58,400 nt of DNA from Welwitschia mirabilis (GCA_051453625.1 JBOZIK010000001.1:112675042-112733441), one strand, 5' to 3'. Shown: positions 1 to 11,560, counted from the first letter of the stretch. Program-made: numbers and translations. Notes: a model not told the origin generated them from the letters alone.

Positions 1-1016
1 ATGGTTTTTCATGCTTTTTAAGTCCAGCCTAAGTGCGGGTTATGACAGAAAGTCTTCCCTCTCTGTTTGATTCTGGACTTAAGCTACTGTCTTCTTTTTC
101 ATCTACATTATCTCAGGTGGCAATGAAGGATGATGTCTTAAACTTTCTCTCATCTCTTCTATTATTCATACATTCATTTGCAACATGTCCATATTCCTTC
201 CATGCATAGCACTGGATCTTCTTTTCTTTTTTTATATCTCTTCTTCATTTGGACCGATCCCTATTTGGTCTCTTGCTTGGTTCATCATCTCTCTTTATTC
301 TGTGTAAGAATTTTTTAAATCTTCTTGCTAATAGAGCAACTTCATCTTCACCAACGTTTTCATCTGATTTTTCAAATCTAGGCTCTTTCTGCACACTTTT
401 CAATATAAGACTTTTCTTTTTATCTTTATAAAACTTTAACTCATAAGTTTGAAGATTACCTTGTAGTTCCTCTAATTTAATTTGATTGATGTTTTTACTT
501 TTATTAATAGTGGTGATCTTTAGCTCAAAGAATTTTGGAAGAGATCTTAGAACTTTTTATACTACTTGGATTTACCATAGAGCTTACTATGTTTATCAGC
601 CTAGGAAAGAACTCTTGTGGAGTCTCTTCTTCTTCCATGCAAATATCTTCAAACTTAGAAATAAGCATCTGTAGCTTTGCCTGTTTTACAGTGAATGTTC
701 GTTTATGTGTGATTTCAAGTATATCCTAAGATTTCTTATCATGTTTCAAGTTCACACTTCTCTTGAATGGATCTACATAAACTAAACAAAAAATAGCATT
801 AAAAGCATGGGCATCTAAGGTTGCCTTGGCTTTGTTAATAGGGGTTAATTGATCTCGAGATTTCTCAACAACTATAATGGTTCCATTACTATTAGTTTTG
901 GATAGCATGGACACAACATATTCATTGTAGATAACCTCTTCTATGGCTACATCTAAGGATATAAGGAAGATTCTCATTTGGGCCTTCCAGTATGCATAGT
1001 TAGTCCCATCAAACAT
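1..1016 (-). pseudogene. Broken Copia-type retrotransposon gag, 5' part, runs off left edge
   Basis: Reading the minus strand from 1016, the protein opens with FDGTNYAYWKAQMRIFLISL, the hallmark start of plant Ty1/Copia gag (DUF4219/UBN2 type). A stretch about 65 residues in, AHAFNAIFCLVY, fits the conserved 'KA.NAIFC' block. The frame stops near 726. Gag-like sequence then resumes in other frames towards position 1: around 600-720 a segment resembling the 'KLQ.L..KFE.I.MEE.ET..EF..RL' region, and near 300-330 an 'LARRFKKFLHR'-like block seen in these gags. Stops and frameshifts make it non-functional. The matching primer-binding site and LTR lie just upstream on the same strand (1111-2331), so this is the 5' end of an element whose remainder is left of the window. 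The assignment to Copia rests on remembered family motifs. Confidence 0.85.
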
Positions 1017-1110
1017 GGATGATCTTTTGGTAAAGAGGCCTTTAGCAGGATTACCTATAGTTGGAGTTCAAGAGTCAAGATCTATTAGAATCTACAATTG
1101 ATTCAATCAT

Positions 1111-1122
1111 GCTCTAATACCA
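1111..1122 (-). other. Copia primer-binding site
   Basis: On the minus strand TGGTATTAGAGC differs at one base from TGGTATCAGAGC, the usual initiator-Met-tRNA primer-binding site of plant Copia elements. It sits 2 nt inside the LTR end, between LTR and gag, where it belongs. Confidence 0.85.
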
Positions 1123-1124
1123 AA

Positions 1125-2331
1125 TGTTGGATCTAGAACTCTAAAGGAGGGACGAGGGTGAATAAGATGAAAAAATTAAAATACTATCTTCAAAAAATAT
1201 TGAATACTGGAAAAATATTTGTACATATGAAATAACTAAATGATCTATCTAGGAATAGGATCTGAAAAGAAAAATGACTCAAACTAGAAAATACTATGGA
1301 GATTGTCAGAGACACAATTTATAATGGTTCAGGAAACCCCTACTCCACTCTCAATAGTTCGCTTCTACCCAAGGCTGATCTAGATCCTTGTTACTAACTT
1401 TCTAGGTTTGTCAGGTTAAGCTGTAATCTTTACAGTCGGAAATTTCAAGGCTTAGTCTTAACATTTAAAGAAATAATTTTTGGTATTAATAGTATGCCAA
1501 TATGCACAAACTTTACCAGATATGAAGTACAAAAAATATAGTATCATACTATCTAAAAATGATGTCACAAATCCAAGTACATATAGTATAATATGATTGA
1601 CTAAAAAAATAATAGTAAAAAGATCCTTTTTTCGACTTGGTTAGACAAAAAGAACTATCAATGATTTTGACAGCTATGGTTTATATAAAAGATGGACGTT
1701 ACAGTTTTACAAGTAAATCTGATATTCCAATGGATAAAAATAGAAAGACAATAGCTTGAAAATAGACTAAGAAATATAGTTTTTGCCATGATCGGTCGAC
1801 CCCTCGAAACATTAGTTAACCCTATTAAGTGTCATTAATGAAGTTAGTCGACTCCATCTTCTTTTGGTCAACCTGAGTTTTTTACATCACCTCGTCTAGT
1901 CAACTCCATTAAGGATCTGGTCGACCGCATATGTTTAGGTCTAACTGATCCCATTTTTGTCTAGTTAGCCCCTTATGAAAATAGATGCAATGTTTTTAAC
2001 ACAGGTTCAGTCAACCCCTCAAACATCTAGTTGACTCCTCGAGGGAAATATTTAATAGTTTCTTGTATAAGTTTGGTCGACCCCTTAGAAGTCTAGTTGA
2101 TCCCTTAATAGACTGGATATAACAATTTTTGGTACAGGTCTAGTTGACCCCTATGGAATCTGGTTGACCCTTTAAAAGATCTATTACTTGTTAGGTTCAA
2201 GCGTAGTTAGTAAGAAATATAAAGTTACTTCTAACCTATAAGAATTATTATTTTCTACAAGAAATGCAACATATTTTGCTATACTAGAAAATTTTAGTTT
2301 GACATTAAATTGGCAAAAATATAAATTAACA
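1125..2331 (-). mobile_element. 5' LTR of a Copia-like element (family A), minus strand
   Basis: Read on the minus strand this 1.2 kb segment starts TGTTAATTTATATTTTTGCC and ends TAGATCCAACA, two bases before the primer-binding site. Both ends match the solo LTR at 2894-4262. Starts share TGTT..ATTATATTT..C.AATT.ATGTCAAACT. Ends share the 'CCTAGAGGG ... CTATTCACC' type terminus. Both also have a GAGAGTGGAGTAGGGG stretch just before CACTATAAAT. The middle (1780-2200) is filled with repeated GGTCGACC-type words spaced about 35-60 bp. The right flank is GATAA; the matching target duplication would be outside the window. Confidence 0.8.
1780..2200 (-). repeat. Degenerate GTCGACC word array inside LTR
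   Basis: At least ten variants of GGTCGACCCC, GGTTGACCCC or GGTCTAGTTGACCCC recur at 30-60 bp intervals. They are separated by unrelated AT-rich spacers. The array lies in the U3-like half of the LTR. Confidence 0.7.
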
Positions 2332-2888
2332 GATAAGACGTATTTCATGGATTAATTAAAAGGCAAGTTAATATATTTGGATGTAAAATATTTAATAAGT
2401 AAAGATAGGTAAGTTTATTCTTTTAGGATAAAAGAACATGAATTCCATATTTTGATCCAAAAATGCATAATTCATACAAGCTTGTGAAAGAAACCGATGA
2501 CATGTAAACCTTAAATATGTAGCATTACAAAGAATATGTCATGTCAAAAAGGTCCTTAAAAATATCAAGGTGAATCATGTCAAATCCAAGGCATGAATTC
2601 TAAGTAAGATCACATGATAATTATTCTAGGAGAGCAATCATAAACCCACAAAGAAGTGGGAGTTATGCACTATAATGTGAGTGGACCAAAATATTTTGTC
2701 ATTTTTGTTAATAGTTATTGTAAGCATATATTAAAACATAATGTAATGTTCACATTTTTTACAGACCAAAATGATGCACTGATAAATATAAATATGATGT
2801 TCAAGATTAATGACCAAGTTTATGCATAGCTTAAAATTATTCTTTGTCTAAAATGTAACAGACAGATTAAAATAGTCACACAATAGTA
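2332..2888. other. AT-rich spacer between two LTRs, nothing recognised
   Basis: No open frame, transposon motif or tandem repeat is visible. It separates two same-family LTRs that point away from each other. Confidence 0.5.
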
Positions 2889-3039
2889 GATTCTGTTGGA
2901 TTATATTTGCTAATTGATGTCAAACTAATATCTCTTGTGTAGTGCAAAATGTTGTATCTAGTGTGCAGACGAGATTGAGTTTTGTAGGTGAAAGAATTGG
3001 ACCAAAAATGCACCAGAAACCTACTAAGATAAATTACCC

Positions 3040-3400
3040 TTCAGTGGTGGTTGACCGGATTCTAAAGGGGTCAACCGCACCTGAAGCTGTCACAAGAAAA
3101 ATGCACTAAACCTAGAAGGGTCGACTGGATTTTGATGTGGTCAACTAGACCTGCAACCTAAAAGTCAGTTTTCCTAAACTAAATGGAAAGGGGTTGATAG
3201 AATTTTCATGGGGTCAACTGACAGGAAATAGTCCCATACCGAGAGGAAAGGGGTCGATTGGATTTTTATGGGGTCGATCGGACCTGAGAAAATTACAGGC
3301 AATAGTTCCAGACCGAGAGGTAAGGGGTTGACCAGACCCAGGATGTGGTTGACCAAGCCCACATGGGGTCGACCGGATTTTTGTGGAATCGACTGCAGAA
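3040..3400 (+). repeat. GGGGTCGACCGGATTT / GGTCGACCGGACC alternating array
   Basis: Pairs of words alternate, one followed by GATTTT..ATG and one by ACCTG. They form a composite unit of roughly 60-80 bp repeated about four times with many C/T and G/A changes. It occupies the U3 part of the solo LTR, upstream of its TATA box. Confidence 0.75.
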
Positions 3401-3516
3401 AAGTAAAATTTCTAAACATTATGTATTTATTTTCTAGTAGTTACCTAGAAGTTTTCTAGCCATTTATAGCTGTTGGAGGTGCAATTCATTTGTCATAAAC
3501 CCTACTAGCCCTCCAT

Positions 3517-3525
3517 TATAAATAG
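3517..3525 (+). promoter_or_regulatory. TATA box of solo LTR
   Basis: TATAAATAG preceded by CCCTCCAT, in the position expected for the LTR promoter (about 620 bp into a 1369-bp LTR). Transcription would start about 30 bp further on. Whether it is active cannot be judged. Confidence 0.5.
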
Positions 3526-3802
3526 CTATTCTATTCTTGACCTAGAGATCTTCTAGCACTGTTCTTATTCAGCATAATCATTGTGGATCTAAAAGATCAA
3601 GGTGTACTTTCATTAGTGTATCATTGTATTGATTCACATCTGATTGAGGAGATCTATCTTTGGCACAAGAGCTTTATTCAAAATCAGATCTCAGAGCTTC
3701 ATTATTGTGATCTATTTGAGAAGAGCTCCATTCATTGCACTGCTACAGAATGTGTGATATCTGAGCAATCAAGACATCACTTCATCACATCCATTACTTT
3801 CA

Positions 3803-3939
3803 GAGGTTGAGACTTAGCCTGTAAAAGTCCATTTCAGAGGTTGAAACTTAGCCTAGAAAAATACATTGCAAAGGTTGAGATTTAGCCTACAATAGTCCAT
3901 TGTGAAGGTTGAGACTTAGCCTATAAAAGTCTACTTGTA
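3803..3939 (+). repeat. 34-35 bp tandem repeat, four copies, in LTR R/U5
   Basis: Copies begin at 3803, 3838, 3872 and 3906, each with AGGTTGAGACTTAGCCT followed by a short variable stretch and AGTCCATT or similar. A fifth partial copy may follow near 3939. Changes are mostly transitions. Confidence 0.85.
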
Positions 3940-4262
3940 AGGGTTACAGATGGACTTGGAAAACCTATGGAGTAACAAAGATCCAAAATTGAGCTTGAGA
4001 GAAGATGATCATCGAGAGTGGAGTAGGGGAGTTCCCAAACCACTATAAATCCCTGAACCACTATAAATTCGACATGCATCAAATTTGATAGCTTGTGCAT
4101 TTTATTTTTGATTTTTTACTTTTATTTTTTCATTATTGTATGCACATTCTTAATTTAGCTATTTTCATATGCAAGATGTGATTTAGATAGACTATTTCAG
4201 ATTTGTGCTTAAATTTTCAGATAACCTATTCACCACCCCCTCTAGGGTTCTTGATCCTATCA

Positions 4263-5930
4263 GATTGTAATATAAAAATATGGTGATCCAAAACTTAGTA
4301 GGTTCTAACACAAAAATATGGTGACCCAAAACTTTAAGGCTTAAAGAAATACTCTAATAGTTAAAATGTAAAGTTCCAAAACTTATAATTAAATTGAAAA
4401 TTTTTCTACTTAATAAATATGAAAAGTCCTACCAAAGAGAAATATAATGCTTATGTTGATTTACATGGAAAGAGGACTTGAATCTTATATAAAACTACTA
4501 ACTATACAAATCTATGAAGTACAAATTATAGTGGAAATAAAATAATATTATCCATAAGTAAAATCACCGTTGAGAATAAGCAATGGCTAATAAATTATTG
4601 CTAATAAGTTTCTCAATTCCCATGCTAAGGTAAATTCCTATAGGATTTGTCAAGAATACATGCCATACCACATTTCAAGAAAAACTAGATATAAGCAAAT
4701 AGGGCTATAATAATTTAAATAATAGAAATTTTGTGTCTAGGCTTAACCCATAGTTATTAGAATAGATTTGATAGAGAATGACAAAGACCAAGAATTTGAG
4801 CTTTATATAACATACATATTTTATAATAGCAACAATAAAGATCTAGCTAAAAATATTTATGATAGTAAAATGATGAAGAAAAAGTGAAAAACATAACTAT
4901 TAACCATTAGAATTACTTCACAAGTTATATAACATTAAACAATAAGATAATGAGGGAGTTATAATGTTTACATAACAACCATAGAAAACTTGCAAAATAA
5001 CAATACAACTTTTCAAGTCAAAACATAAAAGCTGGTTCACAAATCTAGTCTTAATACAAACTATACATAAAGCATAAAATAAATGGGTAAAAATAAAAAT
5101 AGCTCAAACTAATAGCAATAAGTATTCCTTTATCAATGTCAAGAATCCATGCCAGCATCTAAAACTGTGAAAATAATATAGCATGAAAAATGTATTCATC
5201 ACAATTGCCAATATGGCCCAGGTAGTGGAGGGAGGAAAGTAAAGTAATCAAAAACTCCAAAAGTGATAGCCAAGATAAAAGAGTAAGTGAAACCCAAAAA
5301 TTTTGCATCAAGACCAGAAGTATGCTAATACATGAGTTAAGACTTTAGACTCCATTTGTATTTCTTAAAATTCATTTAATTTCCTAGGATCGTCAAGCTA
5401 CTTTCCAATAGCATTAATCAAGGATTCCCTGTTAGAAGGGTATCAATAATGCCATAATGTCTAAAGGTACACTCATATGACCAATAGGAATAAAATAAAG
5501 GTTTCCTTTTGAGGTTCATTGAGACATCCCTTCTAGGTAAAACTAGTGAGTTCATATATATATATCTAAAGATGTGCAATTCAACCTTTTACTTTTGATA
5601 GTACAGTTCTATGGTCAATAAGAGTAAAACACAGGTTTTTCACCTAAGGTTCTCAAAATTGATTATGTTAGCTAGTTTTAATTCTATGCTCTTTACAGGT
5701 AAAAGATCACATTATAGCCCAAACAACATCAATAATTTGAAAGTGGCTTAAATGTTTAATATTTATCTTAATATTTTACAAGTAACGAATATATTGAAGC
5801 TATTACTTCAGTTAAAGAAGAGAAACCAAGTAAAGAGATGAGGGATATCAAGAAAGAAAGTCATGATAAACCAAGAAATGAGCAAGGTCTTATTAAAAGA
5901 TACATATATACATATGATAAGAGAAATAAA
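4263..5930. other. AT-rich unrecognised DNA
   Basis: No gene is supported. A 40-odd bp direct duplication containing AAATATGGTGAYCCAAAACTT lies at about 4275-4335. The rest is anonymous decayed sequence without recognisable transposon domains. Confidence 0.4.
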
Positions 5931-7034
5931 ATTTACTATAGTCATACAAGCATTTAAGAAAACTTTTGTAAGAAAATACTGAACCATGCAAGGTACACGT
6001 AAATTCCCTAAAATCATACAAGATGTAGGAAAAGGAATCCCAAACCATACAAGTAAATTTACAAGCATTACAAGCTATGCAAATGATGAGCACCACAGAG
6101 CTTAATAACATAGAGCTTAATAACAAAGCCATGCAAGCATGTAAGAAACATTGAAAAAATATATGAAAATCTTACAAGATATACAGGAAGTGCCTAAGCC
6201 ATACAAGTAAAATAACAAACATTATAATCTATGCAAATGATAAGCAACATAGAACTATGTTACAAAGAAACATTGAATCATAATTTAAGAGAGTAATAAT
6301 TCAACAAAACCATACAAGCATGTAAGAAACATTGCAAATCAATACATGAATCATATAAGATATGCAATAGCACCTAAGACATCCATCACTTCAAGGTTGA
6401 GATTTCCAAGCTCCAAGATTGCTACTCCTTAAGCACCAAAGACTCCAAGATAAATAATTTCAAAAACAAAATTCAAGGCTAAGGAGTTCTCAAATAATCG
6501 AGGCTAAGTAATAAGGGTTCCTATTTATAAGGACTCGAGGACCAAGAATTTTTAGATTCACACAATTCCACTCCTATTCTTGAAAAACAGTTTTGATTAT
6601 GCTTTCATACCCCACTAAACACTTGACCACTAGGAATAAGCTAAATAATAAATAAGTTTACCATAACTAGTAAGTATTAAAATGAAACTGTTAATAGCTA
6701 TAGATAAAAGATTCCATGAACATAATGATAGTAGTTACAATAGATTCTTTAGCATTTTATAAAATTAAACAAGGAATGGAATAAAGCCAACATAATGCAT
6801 ATTGTTAATTATAGTAATTAGAAGAAAAGAAAGTATCAAAATAATAATTGTAACATAACATTTTTTTAACTAATGAAATAAAAAATTGCATCTCAAATAA
6901 TAATATGCTAATAAATAAAGAATCAAGCAATTAAATTAGCTTAGTATAATCCATAAGATAAAGGTTATTTTTATTTAGTTTTTATTTAACTATTTGGGCT
7001 AACTCCTTAGACCTTGAAAAATCTAGATGTGACA
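5900..7034 (-). mobile_element. Possible LTR of a decayed retrotransposon, minus strand
   Basis: On the minus strand the right boundary reads TGTCACATCTAGATTTTTC, resembling the TGTCACA start of many Gypsy LTRs. About 500 bp further along is CCTTATAAATAGGAACCC, a good TATA-type promoter word (plus-strand about 6513-6530). The other LTR end, primer-binding site and target duplication could not be found, so extent and class are uncertain. Confidence 0.3.
5940..6400 (+). repeat. Imperfect ~185-bp repeat, about 2.5 copies
   Basis: Copies start near 5942, 6129 and 6307 with ACAAGCAT.TAAGAAA. The first two continue through a CATACAAG-rich stretch to TATGCAAATGATRAGCA. The third stops after about 60-90 bp. 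Divergence is substantial, with indels of 5-10 bp. Confidence 0.6.
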
Positions 7035-7135
7035 CATTACTAGATATTCTAAACCATTATGGGATAAGTTATTTGATGAATAATAATAAGGTAATGAGCA
7101 TAATGAAAGATGTCTATTATTTAGGCTTTAGTCAT

Positions 7136-7340
7136 GAGCTATTTAGACTTTACGGTAGTCATGCCCTAAGAATAATCATTGATCATTGTTCTTTTACAAG
7201 AGTAGGTTTTCTTATTTTATAATAGTTTAGGATATTTGCCTTGTTTCCAATGTTATTTATTGATCATAGTTTCTGATAGACCTCTAAATATAGGTTTGAC
7301 TTGATATAATCTTCTCATGGAAGCAATTTTGGCATTACAT
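7136..7340 (+). repeat. Dispersed repeat, left copy (partner at 9415-9610)
   Basis: It shares an ordered series of blocks with 9415-9610: TTTTATAATA.TTTAGGATATTTG, then TTATTGATCAT..TTTC, then CCTCTAA.T..AGGTTTGACTTGAT. The two copies lie on either side of the GC-richer island and are in direct orientation. Confidence 0.55.
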
Positions 7341-8279
7341 CCTAACATTTACCCTTTTAATAACAACATTGTAAAGCAGAAGAATATATCTCATTTCTTC
7401 TTCCTCCTTCTATGCTTAATTCTTTTCATCCAAGGAATTTTTCTAATCATGAAGTTATAATTTCATTAAAAGCTTCCTAGAGTCTTTCCTCAACTCAAAC
7501 TTTTTTGTGTTTTGGAAATCTCCACTTACTAATGGCATAGACATTCCATGCTTTAGTGTCATAGACTAATTTAATTATAACAATGATTTGCTTACTAGTT
7601 ACTAAATAGTGGAGCTTGACCATAATGTGCATGTGCAATTATGCCTCACCTAGATGGTTTTGTAGATCTTGAGATTGTAACTTCTTAAAAAGATCATGTT
7701 GCAATAAAAAAGTACATAAAATTACTAGAGATATTCAACTTTTGGTCGAACATTATATTGTTATAGTTAAAGAAAATGACATTTAATGTTAGTAGCTAGG
7801 TTTTTTTGATGTGGTCGATAGCAAAAAATGAGGCTCAATTTAAAAAAAAAAAAGATTATAAGATGGGGACATTAACACTTTTGTCTATCTTGGATGGGCC
7901 TTAAAAACTTGAGGGCTATTCTTCTCTCTGAAGATTGCATTCATTTCGTAATTGACACGTATCTAGTAAGTTAGCTAATTTTGAAAGAATATTGAGTTAT
8001 TTGCATAGAAGATTCATGTCTTTAATGTCTTCGAGATCTTCTAACTTGGCCTAGTTACTTGTGCCAAAATATTTAGAACATACTTGATTTGAGTTATTTG
8101 CAAAGTTCTAATAAATATTATTTGCATCTCAATGATGCTTACCTTAATTACTTTGAGAGGAGATTGCGTGGAAAATCTTTGACCTTAAGATTCGTCACGT
8201 CCTTTCTTCAATGAGAAAAGTTAAATACTTATAAATGGGTTATTGAATGATGCATTCGTGTTCTAAACCACCAGTCGAC
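7341..8279. other. AT-rich unrecognised DNA
   Basis: No coding sequence or repeat family is recognised. It contains a run of A at about 7841-7852. Confidence 0.4.
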
Positions 8280-9290
8280 TATTTGCTTTTGCTTGGCGAA
8301 ACAAAGCAATCATTGGTTGCCAATACTAATGTGGTGTGCGTGCATGAGGGCCACTCCACTCCACTCCACTCCACTCCACGCAAAACAAAAGTGGGTTGAA
8401 GCACAAAAAGGAACAAAGATGCTTGATGAAAAGCTCCAAAGGCCAACGTGGAAAAGAAGTGTTGTCCCCACTCCCCACTTCAGAAAAAGTCGAAATGACA
8501 CGGGCAATCTGTGCGAGCCACAGTTCTCCACCGACACCTGACTTACCACGACAAAAACGATTTTGCGTGGAAGCACGTGACCTACGGAGCTACGGCGTCA
8601 CGGGTCTCAACATTCTGAGCCTCACGCGGAAACGAATGCTCCGTCTCGCTCAGAAAACGAAGCCTGGACAGTGGTTACAGTCTGGATCATCCTTTCAAAT
8701 GGGATTCCATAATGGTGTGGGAAAATCCCGTGAACAGAATTCCCTTCGCCGGAAGTTTCGATCGTCTTTAACTGCTGCCGTCGGCGAGCCTTTGCAACAG
8801 TAGTGCTCGGTAGTTACGCTAAGATGCTTCCGCTGAGGAGAAACCGTTCAGAGGGGCTTCCGCCTTTACATGGAAAGGCTTCCATAGGAACGTGAGACAA
8901 CCGCGTATTCTCTGGAAGTTGCAGGCGCGCGGTTGTTCCATAGGAGGCTCCGTAGAATCGTGGGATAACGGAGTGATTGCAGGCTTAAAATGTCCGTGAA
9001 TGCCTGTGGGTCGCCATTTGATTGGGCTTATCCTTGTCCGTGAAGAGATGATCTAAGAGAGCTTTACGTCTTGGAGTCGCCGTTGTATGCTGATGCCAGA
9101 CTTAGATGGTGTTCTCGTCCACCATTTCCACGGCTGAACGTTGGCACCGCCTTCTGTTTGAAGGTGAGCGCGTCCAGCATGATGGTGTTCAAACTTCTGC
9201 TGAGAGCAACTTGTCTCTGATATCATTCCCAAGGTGGATATGTTCAATGTTTTCAAAGTGGAGCCTCTTGGCAATTAATTAATGTAATGA
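8280..9290. promoter_or_regulatory. GC- and CpG-richer island, promoter-like, no supported gene
   Basis: Base composition changes abruptly from AT-rich repeats to balanced DNA with many CG dinucleotides, and changes back at about 9290. It contains a (CCACT)n run at 8350-8380, a G-box CACGTG at 8574-8579 and further ACGTG words near 8450 and 8893. A repeated TTCCATAGGA...CGTGRGA pair lies near 8880 and 8937. A 135-codon open frame (8396-8803) has arginine/serine-rich, low-information content and matches nothing I know. The island could be a remnant promoter or first exon, or host DNA carried by a transposon, because diverged direct repeats flank it. Confidence 0.4.
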
Positions 9291-9414
9291 TAGCGCACAT
9301 AAATTATTTGAATTATTCCTGGGTTTTAAAGTATTCTAATTAAGTCATCTAAAGGTGGGAGTAGTCAAGCTCATGAATACTAGCTAGTTGGACTACCATT
9401 CCACTAACATGCTT

Positions 9415-9610
9415 ATTACATAGGCTTTGGTCCTATGTTTAAGAAAAATGAATAATTGTTAACCATCATCTTTTTATAAGAATATATTTTCTTGTTTTAT
9501 AATATTTTAAGATATTTGTTTTTATCTCAAAAATATTCATTAATCATGACTTTCGAGCAATCCTCTAAGTTCAGGTTTGACTTGATGTTGTCTGTACAGA
9601 GAAGTAATGA
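9415..9610 (+). repeat. Dispersed repeat, right copy (partner at 7136-7340)
   Basis: Diverged direct copy of 7136-7340, sharing TTTTATAATATTTTAAGATATTTG and CCTCTAAGTTCAGGTTTGAC-like blocks in the same order. A shorter segment around 9385-9415, TAGTTGGACTACCATTCCA, also recurs near 10175-10200. Confidence 0.55.
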
Positions 9611-10849
9611 CAAAATGTGTGGATCACATGTTTTCAATACAATTAGCAAAGCTAGTATCTTTTAAATATTAGAGGAACTAATAGATTCTAGCCATGAAAT
9701 TAAAACTCCATGTACTTATAATGGAGGGAAGTATGTTTCAAATTAATTCGACCACTATGTGAAGATTCAAGTAAAACATTACCAAACAATAGTTCAAATG
9801 CACTATAGCTAAATGGTGTAACAAAGCAAATGAGTTGCACATTTGTTGTGATATGAGTGTTTCATTATTATTAAAATAAACTTTTAATAATAAATAAAAT
9901 GAATTTGAATTTCTAGAAAAGTCAAAACTATATCTGTTTTAAGGGTTTTTTTTTTTGTTTTTAGTTTACCTAAAATATTTCTAATTTTTGTTTTTGCTTA
10001 TATATTTTTGGGGGGAGATATCACACTTAAAACTTTTAATAATCATACCTTCCCATAGAAATACAGCTATCATAATTTCCCAAAGAATGCTTTATTTATG
10101 CTACGGAGCTCATAGCATGTTAAGAAAAAAATTGAAAGTTTCAAATGCATAACCTTATAAATCAAGGATGAGTGTCCCACTAGTTAGACTACCATCCCAT
10201 TATATATCTTGAATTTAAAAGGTAGGCAATCAACAAAAACTATTATAAATTATTTTGATGAGAACATCAAAAGGGAATGCTTTTACATGATATACTATTT
10301 GTAAAGTGTGAGGAAGAACCACTTCAATTAAATAACAGAGACCCATGAAGTAAAACAAAGAAGTAAAATGTTAGATGAATTTTTTACATAGATTCCAATC
10401 CTTAGAAGGGGAAGTGACCCTCTAAATATAATGAACTAGACACAAATACAAGAATCTGTTTATAGATGGTTTTATCAACTACTCATACATGAGTCTATGT
10501 AGTATCCCAAAGCAAATAGTGTATAATTTTTTTAAGTTTACAATTTAAATAGGAGGCTTCTGAGGTAGAAGTTTCTAAAAGTGAAGAAGTTGATGTAAGG
10601 GTTCTTTAGTTCAGTCTTAGAGATGTAGAAATTTGCTAAGCAAGTTGGCTTTTGATGTATTTGAAACTAGATGATGTAATAAGATTAGACACTTGGAAAT
10701 GGAGTGTAATTCATCAAGTAGTAAAGCATGGAAAGACTAAAATTAATCCTATAGAACTTTATTTTACCAGAAGTAGTGTTTTGTCGATCAAATAAATCAT
10801 AAATCCTATGCTTAAAAAGGGTATATTAAAAAGGTAAAGAATTTTATTT
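9611..10849. other. AT-rich unrecognised DNA
   Basis: No gene or transposon domain was recognised in this stretch. Confidence 0.4.
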
Positions 10850-11560
10850 AGAATTAAAATTCCATAATTATTTACTTAGAATAGGCTAATAAGATTAAGG
10901 ATAGACCAAAAATTTAAGAAGATATTTATGACATGTTTCATCTTATAAGGTTAAAATGATGTTTCCTTTATTATTAGTATTTTTATACTATATTAATTAA
11001 AAAAGCATTTATAAATATTAATTAAAAGGAGTTAAGAAAAAAAATAAAAAGAAAAACTAGTCTACTTCCATTTGTAGAAGTATTAATATATTTTTTTATA
11101 AAACTCGATGATGTATTAAGTTTTTTTAAATATTTTTTTCAACTTTAGATTATCATTATAATATCTTGTACTGCTAGATTTTGTAGAAATAACATCATTT
11201 AATTCCATAAGTACTTTTTTTTAAAATGAAATTAAAACATTAGTCTTATTTGTAGAATAATGTTATCATTTGTATTTTGAGTTTGTCTAAACCTAGCTAA
11301 GTGTTAGATTTAATATTATTGATAAGTTTATGTCTTTCTTGTATAGAGTTATGATTCCATACTACTATTCTTCATTCATTCTTTATGAGATAAAATATAA
11401 AATATTATAACTAATTAGTTCTTTAGAATCTTTATAAGTTAAGAACATCTTGTTGTAGAAACAAGACTTATTTCTTTCCCCATCTTCATCAAAAAGTATA
11501 AGAATCATTGATTTAAGGTTCATAACAAGGGAATCTAAACATAGTATCAATGTGGGCTTT
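10850..11560 (+). repeat. Long dispersed repeat, copy 1 (LTR-like; partner at 16720-17350)
   Basis: It is collinear with 16720-17350. Shared blocks in order include TAAGAATTTTATTTAGA-like, AATTTAAGAAGA, ATTCCATAAGTACTTT / ATTCTGTGAGTACTTT, TAGAATAATGTTATCATTTGT, ATCTTGTTGTAGAAACAAGA and TTAAGGTTCATAACAAGG. The TTGTTGTAGAAACAAGA neighbourhood could be a decayed LTR-primer-site junction, but this is inference. An internal 60-codon minus-strand frame is incidental. Confidence 0.6.

Larger units (their letters stand above)
2894..4262 (+). mobile_element. Solo LTR, Copia-like family A, with degenerate 5-bp target duplication
   Basis: The segment starts TGTTGGATTATATTTGC and ends GGTTCTTGATCCTATCA, so it has TG...CA termini. 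It is flanked by GATTC (2889-2893) and GATTG (4263-4267), a 5-bp target duplication with one change. No primer-binding site or gag follows, and no polypurine tract or coding remnant precedes it, so I read it as a solo LTR left by LTR-LTR recombination. Inside are the GTCGACC-word array (3040-3400), a TATAAATAG promoter box at 3517-3525 and a 34-35 bp tandem array (3803-3939). Small open frames here are incidental. Confidence 0.8.

Noticed and set aside
6026-6068. Hydrophobic minus-strand frames at 5808-6132 as small membrane proteins
   Set aside because: They fall in an imperfect tandem repeat; hydrophobicity follows from AT-rich composition.
8396-8803. 135-codon open frame in the GC-richer island
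   Set aside because: Composition is compositional noise (Arg/Ser/Gln) without any recognised domain; GC-rich DNA lengthens chance frames. Kept only as part of the island.
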